From positions 3,038,001-3,102,000 of the forward strand of contig NZ_AP021901.1 of assembly GCF_018325905.1 (NCBI RefSeq): DNA of 64,000 bases, written 5' to 3'. How positions within the stretch are numbered: position 1 is the first letter of the stretch; every line of letters starts with the position of its first letter. The notes beneath the pieces were generated by a model. That model saw only the letters and a list, made by a program, of their open reading frames with translations, was not told the origin of the DNA and searched no databases. A program made the translations under genes and the position numbers. Below, in pieces: positions 43,447 through 50,751 of the stretch. The stretch comes from Pseudomonas sp. St316 (GTDB taxonomy: Bacteria > Pseudomonadota > Gammaproteobacteria > Pseudomonadales > Pseudomonadaceae).

Positions 43447-44217
43447 TCAAGCCTCTTTACGGGATGCGAAGAACTCGGCTTCGCTGACAATTCGATTGAC
43501 CAGACGGCCGACGCCTTCCACTTCCACCACCACTTTATCACCGGGCACCACGTCCGCCAGGCCTTCCGGCGTGCCGGTGGCGATCATGTCGCCGGGTTGC
43601 AAGGTCATGAAGCTGGACAGGTACTCGATCAGGTACGGGATATCGAAAATCATGTCGCGGGTCGAGCCTTCCTGGCGCAGCTCGCCATTGATCCAGGTGC
43701 GCAGCGTCAGGTCGCTCGGGTCTGGTACATCGGCCACATCGACGATCCAGGGGCCGACGGGCGTCGTCGCGTCACGGTTCTTCACCCGCAGGTTGGGGCG
43801 GTAGTAGTTTTCCAGGAAGTCGCGGATCGCGTAGTCGTTGCACACGGTGTAGCCGGCCAGGTAGCCCAGCGCATCCTCGCGCTTGACGTTGCGCGCGGCC
43901 TTGCCGATGACCGCCACCAGCTCGCACTCGTAATGCATGTAGGCGACGTTGTCGGGACGCCAGGTCACCTGGTTATGGCCGGTGTAGGTGCCGGGGGACT
44001 TGATGAACGCCAGGGGTTCGGTCGGTGGCTTGAACGCCAGTTCGGCGGCGTGATCGGCGTAGTTCAGCCCCAGGGCGAACATGCTGCCGGTGGCCGGTGG
44101 CAGCCACTGGACCTGGTCCTCGGCCAGCAGGCGGCCGTCGGCCAGGCGTACGGCATTGTGAGCTTCAACGGTGACGGCATGATCCTGGCCTTCAAAACGA
44201 ATGCGCGCGTGTTTCAT
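43447..44217 (-). CDS. hpaG2: 4-HPA degradation isomerase/decarboxylase subunit HpaG2
   Basis: 256 residues of the fumarylacetoacetate hydrolase fold (MFALGLNYADHAAELAFKPPTEPLAFIKSPGTYTGHNQ, MHYECELVAVIGKAARNV with the metal-binding Glu pair, GDMIATGTPEGLADVVPGD). It is the counterpart of the C-terminal half of enteric HpaG, which is one bifunctional polypeptide. Together with HpaG1 it decarboxylates 5-oxopent-3-ene-1,2,5-tricarboxylate and isomerises the product. Overlaps hpaG1 by four bases (ATGA). Confidence 0.95.
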   Translation of the reverse strand: MKHARIRFEGQDHAVTVEAHNAVRLADGRLLAEDQVQWLPPATGSMFALGLNYADHAAELAFKPPTEPLAFIKSPGTYTGHNQVTWRPDNVAYMHYECELVAVIGKAARNVKREDALGYLAGYTVCNDYAIRDFLENYYRPNLRVKNRDATTPVGPWIVDVADVPDPSDLTLRTWINGELRQEGSTRDMIFDIPYLIEYLSSFMTLQPGDMIATGTPEGLADVVPGDKVVVEVEGVGRLVNRIVSEAEFFASRKEA

Positions 44218-44891
44218 GAACCTGCTCCTGTTTCCTCGGCCACGACGATATTGACCAGACGGCCCAGGCCGCTGATGTCCACTTCAACACGGTCGCCGGG
44301 CAATACGTCGACCCGACCCTCAGGCGTACCGGTGATGAGAACATCGCCGGCATGCAGGGTCATGAACTCGCTGATCTCGGCAATCAGTTGGGCAATGTTG
44401 CGAACGAAGTTGGCCGTGCTGTTCTGCTGGCGAACCTCGCCGTTGACGTACAGGGTGATCACCAGGCTGTGAGGGTCGGCCACCTGAGTGATGGGCACCA
44501 GTTCCGGGCCGATGGCGCAGAACCCGTCCCGGCACTTGGCCTTGACGGCAGGGCGGTAATAGCTGTCTTCCGGGAGGCTGAATTCATTGACGATGGTGTA
44601 GCCGGCCACGTAGTCCAGGGCTTCGGCGGCGCTGACGCGACTGGCTGACTTGCCCATGACCACGCCAAGCGCCGGCCCTGGTTGCAGTCTTTCGCCGTGA
44701 CCGGGGTGAATCACCTCGGCGCCGTGCCGGTTGCGGGTATTAGGGGTCTTGATGAACAACACCGGCTTGAGCGGCGGTTTCTGGTAGGGCGGCTGCTCGA
44801 ACTCGGCGAGGCGCTGTTGCAGCACCCCCTGGTAGTTCAGCGCGACCCCAAACAGGGTGCCGGTCGCGACGTCATGCAGGGCACGGCTCAT
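44214..44891 (-). CDS. hpaG1: 4-HPA degradation isomerase/decarboxylase subunit HpaG1
   Basis: 225 residues, same fold as HpaG2 but closer to the N-terminal half of enteric HpaG (GVALNYQGVLQQRLAEFEQPPYQKPPLKPVLFIKTPNTRNRHG, HAGDVLITGTPEGRVDVLPGD). Split G1 and G2 genes are usual in pseudomonads. It is the first gene of the operon G1-G2-E-D-F-X-H-I. AGGAG precedes ATG 44891. Two HpaR-type palindromes lie just upstream. Confidence 0.95.
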   Translation of the reverse strand: MSRALHDVATGTLFGVALNYQGVLQQRLAEFEQPPYQKPPLKPVLFIKTPNTRNRHGAEVIHPGHGERLQPGPALGVVMGKSASRVSAAEALDYVAGYTIVNEFSLPEDSYYRPAVKAKCRDGFCAIGPELVPITQVADPHSLVITLYVNGEVRQQNSTANFVRNIAQLIAEISEFMTLHAGDVLITGTPEGRVDVLPGDRVEVDISGLGRLVNIVVAEETGAGS

Positions 44892-44933
44892 GCTTGTCTC
44901 CTGGCGATGCAGAGGGGTGAGGGCTCTGCGGTT

Positions 44934-44953
44934 ATTGTTAATGTGTTAACAGT
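44934..44953. promoter_or_regulatory. HpaR-type palindrome, hpaG1 proximal
   Basis: ATTGTTAA-TGTG-TTAACAGT in the hpaG1/hpaA divergent region. The centre lies 21 bp, two helical turns, from the next site, so two dimers could bind on one face. Confidence 0.65.
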
Positions 44954-44954
44954 T

Positions 44955-44974
44955 ATAATTAAGATGTTAACTAT
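44955..44974. promoter_or_regulatory. HpaR-type palindrome, hpaA proximal
   Basis: ATAATTAA-GATG-TTAACTAT. The right arm with its spacer (ATGTTAACTAT) is identical to the site before the feaR-like gene at 28167-28177. Confidence 0.7.
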
Positions 44975-45074
44975 CGTCAAGCGTGACAGAATGAGCGTGC
45001 ACTGGTTGCCTTGCCGGATTCGGTGCAGGATGGGGTGACAGGTGCCTGGACCAGAATAAGAAAACGAGTACTGC

Positions 45075-45983
45075 GTGATGACTGATCGTCAGCCGATCCC
45101 CAACATCAACATTGGTCAGGTGTACGACCAGCGCTACAGCGACGCCGAAGTGCATTACGACCGGCTTGCCAACCTGGCGGATTTTTTCGGTCGCAACATG
45201 CCGGTCCATCGTCACGACCGATTCTTCCAGGTGCACTACGTCAAGAGCGGCACCGTGCGTGTGTATCTCGATGACCAGCAGTACGTCGAATCCGGTCCGA
45301 TGTTCTTCCTCACACCGCCGACCATTCCCCATTCCTTCGTGACCGAGGCCGACAGTGACGGGCATGTGCTGACGGTGCGCCAGCAACTGGTGTGGCAGTT
45401 GATCGATGCCGACCCAAGCCTGGCGCCGGCGGGTGTGCAAATGCCGGCAGCCTGCGTTGCGCTGGCGCAACTGGGGCCTGGGCAGGCGGGGGAGGTACGG
45501 CGGTTGGAATACCTGTTCGAGGAATTGAGCGAGGAGGTGACGGCCGGGCGCCCGGGGCGCAGCGCAACACTGGACGCTTTGACGCGGCTGATCATGATCA
45601 GCCTGCTACGGTTGTGTTCCAACTCCCTGGAGGCCAGGCCGGCGCGGCATGAAGACCTAAAGATCTTTCACCGCTTCAACGAGTTGATCGAGGCCCACTA
45701 CCTGCAGCATTGGCCGTTGTCGCGCTACGCCGAAGGCATCGGCGTGACCGAGGCGCGCCTCAATGACGTGTGCCGACGCATCGCTGACCTGCCTTCCAAG
45801 CGGCTGATCATGGAACGGCTGATGCAGGAGGCCAAGCGCCTGTTGTTGTTCACCGGCAGCTCGGCCAATGAAATCTGCTACCAGCTCGGGTTCAAGGACC
45901 CGGCGTATTTCAGTCGGTTTTTCCAGCGTTACGCCCAGCTCACTCCGGGGGAGTATCGCCAGCGGCAATCTGGGTTGCGCTGA
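45075..45983 (+). CDS. hpaA: 4-Hydroxyphenylacetate catabolism activator HpaA (AraC family)
   Basis: 302 residues. The N-terminal cupin sensor includes GRNMPVHRHDRFFQVHYVKSGTVRVYLDDQQYVESGPMFFLTPPTIPHSF. The C-terminal pair of helix-turn-helix segments includes LSRYAEGIGVTEARLNDVCRRIADLPSKRLIMERLMQEAKRLLLF and ICYQLGFKDPAYFSRFFQRY. HpaA activates the hydroxylase genes in response to 4-HPA in enterobacteria. It is divergent from the hpaG1 operon and shares the two palindromes. Confidence 0.93.
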   Translation: MMTDRQPIPNINIGQVYDQRYSDAEVHYDRLANLADFFGRNMPVHRHDRFFQVHYVKSGTVRVYLDDQQYVESGPMFFLTPPTIPHSFVTEADSDGHVLTVRQQLVWQLIDADPSLAPAGVQMPAACVALAQLGPGQAGEVRRLEYLFEELSEEVTAGRPGRSATLDALTRLIMISLLRLCSNSLEARPARHEDLKIFHRFNELIEAHYLQHWPLSRYAEGIGVTEARLNDVCRRIADLPSKRLIMERLMQEAKRLLLFTGSSANEICYQLGFKDPAYFSRFFQRYAQLTPGEYRQRQSGLR

Positions 45984-46070
45984 GCGCCACTACTGGTGGA
46001 GAGCACTTACTCTTGCAGCGCTGTGATAGCGACACTAAGCTGCCGACTCGCTCATCCATACAGTTCGAAC

Positions 46071-46493
46071 ATGGCCAACCCCAGACCCTCATTGACCCTG
46101 ACGCTGTTGCAAGCCCGCGAAGCGGCGATGGCTTTTTTTCGACCGGCGCTGAACCAGCATGACCTCACGGAACAGCAATGGCGGGTGATCCGCATCCTGC
46201 ATCAGCAAGGGGAACTGGAAAGCCATCAGCTCGCCCACCAGGCGTGCATCCTCAAACCGAGCATGACCGGTGTGCTCAGTCGCCTGGAGCGTGACGGCTT
46301 GGTGCGGCGGCAGAAGTCCAGCCAGGATCAGCGGCGGGTCTTTGTCGGGCTGACCGAGCGCGGCGAGCAGTGTTTCGTGTCCATGAGCGAGGGCATGGAA
46401 AGCAATTATCGACGGATCGAAGAGCAGTTCGGCGAGGAAAAGATGCAGCAACTGCTCGCGTTGCTCAATGAACTGAAGAACATCAAGCCCTGA
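46071..46493 (+). CDS. HpaR paralogue (MarR family), copy 2
   Basis: 140 residues from ATG at 46071 ([25 protein letters not shown]). The helix-turn-helix region is nearly superimposable on copy 1 ([64 protein letters not shown]). Its ribosome binding site is poor and no HpaR-type palindrome lies in its own leader, unlike copy 1. The two could divide control between the meta-cleavage operon, the hydroxylase and the amine genes. It lies 87 bp after hpaA on the same strand and may be co-transcribed. Confidence 0.92.
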   Translation: MANPRPSLTLTLLQAREAAMAFFRPALNQHDLTEQQWRVIRILHQQGELESHQLAHQACILKPSMTGVLSRLERDGLVRRQKSSQDQRRVFVGLTERGEQCFVSMSEGMESNYRRIEEQFGEEKMQQLLALLNELKNIKP

Positions 46494-46511
46494 ACCGCCC
46501 TGTCAGGCACT

Positions 46512-46592
46512 CGCAGCGAGGCTGCGATCTTTCCACCGCTCATTGAGTCGAAAGCTCAAGAGCAAAAGATCGCAGGCTTCGCCAGCGCCTAC
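46512..46592. repeat. Imperfect palindromic repeat, second REP family
   Basis: AGCGAGGCTGCGATCTTTC and the inverted AAAGATCGCAGGCTTCGCC, the same family as 24292-24405. It lies between the convergent hpaR paralogue and the repeat-protein gene. Confidence 0.7.
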
Positions 46593-46631
46593 AGAGTCAT
46601 GCGAGAGTAAGCCCATCGCCACAAAATCGCT

Positions 46632-47045
46632 TCACACCGCGCTGCGTTCACGCAACTCCTGCAACCGATCAGCCCCGCCTTCGGCCACGCGATTTTCCAG
46701 CAAGCGATCAGACCCGCCTTCGGCTACTCGATTCTCGAGAAGGCGATCGGAACCACCTTCAGCCACGCGATTCTCGAGCAGGCGATCGGAACCACCTTCA
46801 GCCACGCGATTCTCGAGCAGGCGATCGGAACCGCCTTCGGCCACGCGATTTTCGAGCAAGCGATCGGAACCGCCTTCGGCCACACGATTTTCCAGCAAGC
46901 GATCAGACCCGCCTTCAGCCAGTTGTTGCACCTGGTTGTGAATCGATGCACTGGCTGCGGTGGCCGAGGCGACATTGGCCAGGCCGACACCGCCAACCAA
47001 TGTCAGGGCGATAGCCAGGGACGATACTTTCGAGAAATTGAACAT
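46632..47045 (-). CDS. Secreted protein of seven 13-residue repeats
   Basis: 137 residues, AAGGAG-type site before ATG 47045. Residues 1-29 are a signal peptide (MFNFSKVSSLAIALTLVGGVG continuing to LANVASA). Residues 42-132 are seven tandem copies of a 13-residue unit, VAEGGSDRLLENR: the first starts with Leu, five are exact, the last is VAEGGADRLQELR. Only ERSAV follows. The matching 39-bp DNA units are also well conserved, so copy number probably varies between strains. I recall similar AEGGSDR repeat proteins annotated as phage infection protein in Pseudomonas; that name is not evidence of function. It lies next to the Nfr-type glycan operon on the same strand. Confidence 0.85.
   Translation of the reverse strand: MFNFSKVSSLAIALTLVGGVGLANVASATAASASIHNQVQQLAEGGSDRLLENRVAEGGSDRLLENRVAEGGSDRLLENRVAEGGSDRLLENRVAEGGSDRLLENRVAEGGSDRLLENRVAEGGADRLQELRERSAV
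46641..46922. repeat. 39-bp tandem repeat array (coding)
   Basis: Seven in-frame 39-bp units encode the 13-residue repeats. Adjacent units differ at a few synonymous sites. There are no spacers, so this is not CRISPR. Confidence 0.85.
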
Positions 47046-47244
47046 GGTGATTCTCCTTGCGCTTGATGAGTGTGTCCGTGGCAGCGAGTGTGTTGCTGTC
47101 CGGTGATCACAGTTAAACGCGCGGATGTATCGACGATGTGTGCCAGGAGAGGGCGCAATTCATTGTTTCGTATCAGTCCGCCTCTCAGATACAGACCGAT
47201 ACAAACTCAGTCAGCGAGGGTAAGCGGATGGCTCTAAGGCCCGG

Positions 47245-48117
47245 TCAAGGTTGGGCCAGGGCTTGTTTCAAGTGGTCCACCAAGGTTGGCGTCATGTAGT
47301 GCGGCCCGTCGAACAGGTACAGCGGATAGCCTGCATAGGCCGCCAGTTGTGGCTTGAGCTCGTCGACCGTGGCGGAGCGGAAGCCGCCGCCGTATTTGGG
47401 ACGAAAGGCTTCGACGATGATTCGCACGCGATTCTTGCCAAGCCGGTCACGCAGGGCATCGGCGTAATTGCGGGCAACCGGGGCGGTACGGGCGTAGACG
47501 CCGACACCGTCCTGGAAAAACACGCCGATGTCGTTCGGCAACCATTGCTTGAGCCAGTCTGCGGTAGCGGCGGGGCCGATGTTGGCGCCGTCGTAGACGC
47601 TGATCCATAGCGGGCGTGGCAGCTTGGCCAGCAAGGCCGGCAGCTCCGTGGCGCCCGACCAACTGGGGTCGACCTCAGCCGGAAAGTACCAACCGGTGAC
47701 ATGCAATGGCGTCGGCAACCCGGCAATGCGCTCCGACAGCGCCGCCAGTTGCCCGATGTTTTCTCGTGAGCGGTTCTCGCTGAAATAGCCAGCCAGCCCG
47801 AGGATGACATCCTGGGCCCAGGGCGTCTTGGCGATGCGCGCCCAGTCCGGCAGTACCGGTACGCTGGGCAGGCCCGTCCCGGACACGAAGGCCTGGTCGT
47901 CCACCACCGTCCATTGCACCAGTAGCTCGTGTACGCCCAGTTTTTCCCAATTGCCGCTGATGCCGACGGTCTGGTTGTCCGGCTGCCAGACAATGCCGAC
48001 GATGTTCGGTGTCGTGGTGGTCATTATGTAGTACGTCCCTGTACCTGCGCCGAGGAGCGCGGCCAGAAACAGCGCCGCGACGGTCTTGCGATTGACGAAC
48101 TTTGCGAACCTATTCAA
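47245..48117 (-). CDS. DUF4434-like protein of the Nfr-type glycan operon
   Basis: 290 residues with an N-terminal signal anchor (VAALFLAALLGAGTGTYYIM). The rest suits a TIM-barrel glycoside-hydrolase-like fold (GIVWQPDNQTVGISGNWEKLGVHELLVQWTVVDD, WISVYDGANIGPAATADWLKQWLPNDIGVFFQDGVGVYART, VRIIVEAFRPKYGGGF). I think it belongs to DUF4434, and that the E. coli neighbour of nfrAB (ybcH) is comparable. It may trim or hold the polysaccharide in the periplasm. It follows nfrA after 87 bp and is probably the last operon gene. Confidence 0.7.
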   Translation of the reverse strand: MNRFAKFVNRKTVAALFLAALLGAGTGTYYIMTTTTPNIVGIVWQPDNQTVGISGNWEKLGVHELLVQWTVVDDQAFVSGTGLPSVPVLPDWARIAKTPWAQDVILGLAGYFSENRSRENIGQLAALSERIAGLPTPLHVTGWYFPAEVDPSWSGATELPALLAKLPRPLWISVYDGANIGPAATADWLKQWLPNDIGVFFQDGVGVYARTAPVARNYADALRDRLGKNRVRIIVEAFRPKYGGGFRSATVDELKPQLAAYAGYPLYLFDGPHYMTPTLVDHLKQALAQP

Positions 48118-48204
48118 ACAAGTCCCTTCTGGATGCAGTGTAGTCGCGGCTCAGCAAGGCGAGCCGCTTTTCGTACCGACGAATCCAATATCCCACCAGC
48201 ACGC

Positions 48205-50751
48205 TCAATAGGAGTAGGTCAGGCGCGCGAACACGCCTTTGGCGCGATCCTCGCCAAACACCCTGGCCCGGTATTGCAGGGACAGGTCCACATAGGAGCG
48301 TGGTGCGTTGTAGGCGTCTTCCCTGAACCAGTAACGTACGTTGTTTCCTATCCCGATACCCCCGGCGTCGCCGGAAGAAAAGCCGCCGCCGGCTTCGCTC
48401 TTCATCTTGGAATCGTAGTCGATCGCCGCGACGACATGAGGGAAGGTCACCCAGCGCGAGCCGGTTCCGCCGATGGCGTAGCTGCGGCCCACTTGCCATT
48501 CGCTGTTGAAGTAGTCTCGCGAGTCGTTGATGTAGTGGCCGACCTCGGCGTACAGCTGCGAGGTCCACCAGCTCGGCACATCGACCCGCAGATCGGTGCC
48601 GATGCTCGAGCCATAGCCCAGTCGCACCAACCAGTCGCCGTCGACATTGGAAGAACCAAGCGGGAAGGTCCGTTCAAGGGCGGCCATGATGTTGACCGAA
48701 CTGAAGGGCTTGACCCGCACGCCGAGGGCGCCTTGCAAGGCGTCCGCGCCCGTATCCGAATCGCTGTTCTTGCTCCACAGGGTGTCGGTGATACGTCCGT
48801 AGAGTTCGACAAAGCGGCCATTGCGATAGCCCAGCGGACGCCACGACAGCTCGGTGCTGTTTTGCAGCAGGTCATTGCTCTCACTGCCGCTGCTGCTGGA
48901 GCCCGGGGCGGCGCTCAGGCCACTGGAACTGCTGCCGCGATAGCTGGTGGTGCTGGTCAGGCCGAGTCTGCGCGATACATCGCCCACGGTGCGACGGGTA
49001 TCGAATAGCTGTTGCGGGGAGAGGGGCGACTCAGCGGTTTTTTGCCCATCGATGACGCGTTTGAAGTACGCCACGGCTTCGTCGTCTTTGTGCAGGCGCA
49101 TGGCGTTGTAGGCTACGTCCTGGGCCGCCGTCGGCGGCAGTGGCGCGCTGGCGTCGGCCTTGCGGAACGCCGCGTGGGCGGCTTCGTCATCGCCGGCCTG
49201 CATCGAGAGGTAGGCGACCTGCAGATCGCTCGCCGAGGCCAGCTCGCCCGTGGCCCGTGCCTCTTGCAGACGTTCGCGGGCGGTGCGGCGCTGGCCGATG
49301 GCGGCATACAGCCCGGCTTCTTCGTAGGCCGGCAGGCTGCCTAGCGCCAGGGCGCGGGTAAAGTCATCCCGGGCGCCGGCATCGTCCCCGGATTGCTGGC
49401 GCAGGCGTCCACGCATGACCAATAGCCGCGCGTCGTCGCCATGGGTTTGCAGGCCTTCACTGGCGGCGGCGATGGCTTGGGGCACGCGCTTTTGATCCGT
49501 CAGGGCGCTGACCAGCAGGTGTCGATACGCCGGGTTCTGCGGGGCGCGCGCCACGGCCTGGTTTGCCAGGGCGACGGCGGTCGCGGGGTCTTTGCGGGCG
49601 AGGGCGGCATAGGCCTGGGACGCCAGCGCAGTACCGGCATCGTGGGAACTGCCTGGCCAGATCGCGCAGGTCAGGCCGAAGGTGCTTTCCTGGCACTCCA
49701 GGGGCGGTGGTGGAAATTGGGCCAGGCGGTTCAGGCCTTTGTTTTTCTGGCGCAGCGCAGCGCGGGCCGCACCGCTGCGACGGGTCACCTCATCGCTGTC
49801 GTCGTTGCCCAACGCCTGTAACTGGTCCAGCGCGTGCTGAGGTTCACCACGAGCCAGGGCGGCGTCGACGGCAAAGAGACGGATGTCCCGGCGCTCGCTT
49901 GTCGACAAGCCGGGCAGGGACAGGGCATGGTTCAGATCGGCTTGGGCTGGCTGTAACTTGCCCTGGCGATCCCGGGCATAGCTGCGCAGGATCCATGGCG
50001 CGGCTTGGCGATCGTCCAGCGCCAGCGAGCCAGAGGCAGCCTGTTCGGCAGCGGGGTAATCCTTCGCCGCGAGCAGCGCACTGATGAGCAGTTGCTGGTT
50101 GGCAGCGATCTCTGGCGCCCAGGCCACGGCTTTGCGCGCCTGGTCCACGGCCAGGGCTGTGTTGCCTTGCTCCAGGGCGTGATAGCCCTGGGTCGCCAGC
50201 GGTATCGCGAGTTGGCGGCGAATGGCTTTGCGGCGCATCAACAACGTGTTGTCGTTGGCAAAGACACGAAGGGCATCGGTGGTGGCCCGATCGGCTTCTT
50301 CCACGTGTTGCTGGCGTTGCAAGGAATCGATCAGCAACAGGCGATATTCACGGCGCCGGGGTGCCTGGGCGACAGCCTTGCGGGCCGATTGCGCGGCCAG
50401 GCCGAATTGTTCGCGGTCATAGGCCTTGAACCCCTGGGACGCGGCGACGAAACCCGGTGCTGCGCTGGCGGGGCGAGACGCTGCCAGGGACTGGGGTTGG
50501 TCGCGCAGTTTCTTGTCGCGCTCGGCCAATTCAATCAGGGTGTTCAGGCGCGTCACGTCGGCCCGCTGGCGCAGGGCTTCGCGTGCCTTGGCGATGGCCA
50601 GGTCGTAGTCCTTGCGTTCGTAGGCGCTGTAGGCTTCGTTGGCGGCGGTATAGGCCGGACCAGACAATGGCAGCGGCAACGTTTCGGCAAGCGCAAACGC
50701 TGGTATCAGGCTCAGCCCCGTGGCCAAAAGGGTCAGGAAGGGGCGGTTCAT
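48205..50751 (-). CDS. nfrA: NfrA-like outer membrane TPR protein
   Basis: 848 residues, signal peptide MNRPFLTLLATGLSLIPAFALA cleaved before ETLP. Residues 30-600 are tetratricopeptide-like repeats (AYSAYERKDYDLAIAKAREALRQ and many others). From about 650 the NfrA C-terminal beta-barrel-like domain follows (ELSWRPLGYRNGRFVELYGRITDTLW, AKGVFARLTYSY, ending in Tyr). In E. coli NfrA is the outer membrane exit protein of the NGR glycan and part of the phage N4 receptor. Overlaps nfrB by four bases. Confidence 0.88.
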   Translation of the reverse strand: MNRPFLTLLATGLSLIPAFALAETLPLPLSGPAYTAANEAYSAYERKDYDLAIAKAREALRQRADVTRLNTLIELAERDKKLRDQPQSLAASRPASAAPGFVAASQGFKAYDREQFGLAAQSARKAVAQAPRRREYRLLLIDSLQRQQHVEEADRATTDALRVFANDNTLLMRRKAIRRQLAIPLATQGYHALEQGNTALAVDQARKAVAWAPEIAANQQLLISALLAAKDYPAAEQAASGSLALDDRQAAPWILRSYARDRQGKLQPAQADLNHALSLPGLSTSERRDIRLFAVDAALARGEPQHALDQLQALGNDDSDEVTRRSGAARAALRQKNKGLNRLAQFPPPPLECQESTFGLTCAIWPGSSHDAGTALASQAYAALARKDPATAVALANQAVARAPQNPAYRHLLVSALTDQKRVPQAIAAASEGLQTHGDDARLLVMRGRLRQQSGDDAGARDDFTRALALGSLPAYEEAGLYAAIGQRRTARERLQEARATGELASASDLQVAYLSMQAGDDEAAHAAFRKADASAPLPPTAAQDVAYNAMRLHKDDEAVAYFKRVIDGQKTAESPLSPQQLFDTRRTVGDVSRRLGLTSTTSYRGSSSSGLSAAPGSSSSGSESNDLLQNSTELSWRPLGYRNGRFVELYGRITDTLWSKNSDSDTGADALQGALGVRVKPFSSVNIMAALERTFPLGSSNVDGDWLVRLGYGSSIGTDLRVDVPSWWTSQLYAEVGHYINDSRDYFNSEWQVGRSYAIGGTGSRWVTFPHVVAAIDYDSKMKSEAGGGFSSGDAGGIGIGNNVRYWFREDAYNAPRSYVDLSLQYRARVFGEDRAKGVFARLTYSY

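Noticed and set aside
41807..43804. Long + strand frame (about 665 codons) opposite hpaE and hpaG2
   Set aside because: Antisense shadow; hpaE and hpaG2 on the minus strand carry all expected catalytic motifs.
46641..46922. Regular 39-bp repeats that at first look CRISPR-like
   Set aside because: The units are directly adjacent without spacers, stay in frame and encode a 13-residue protein repeat; no cas gene is near.
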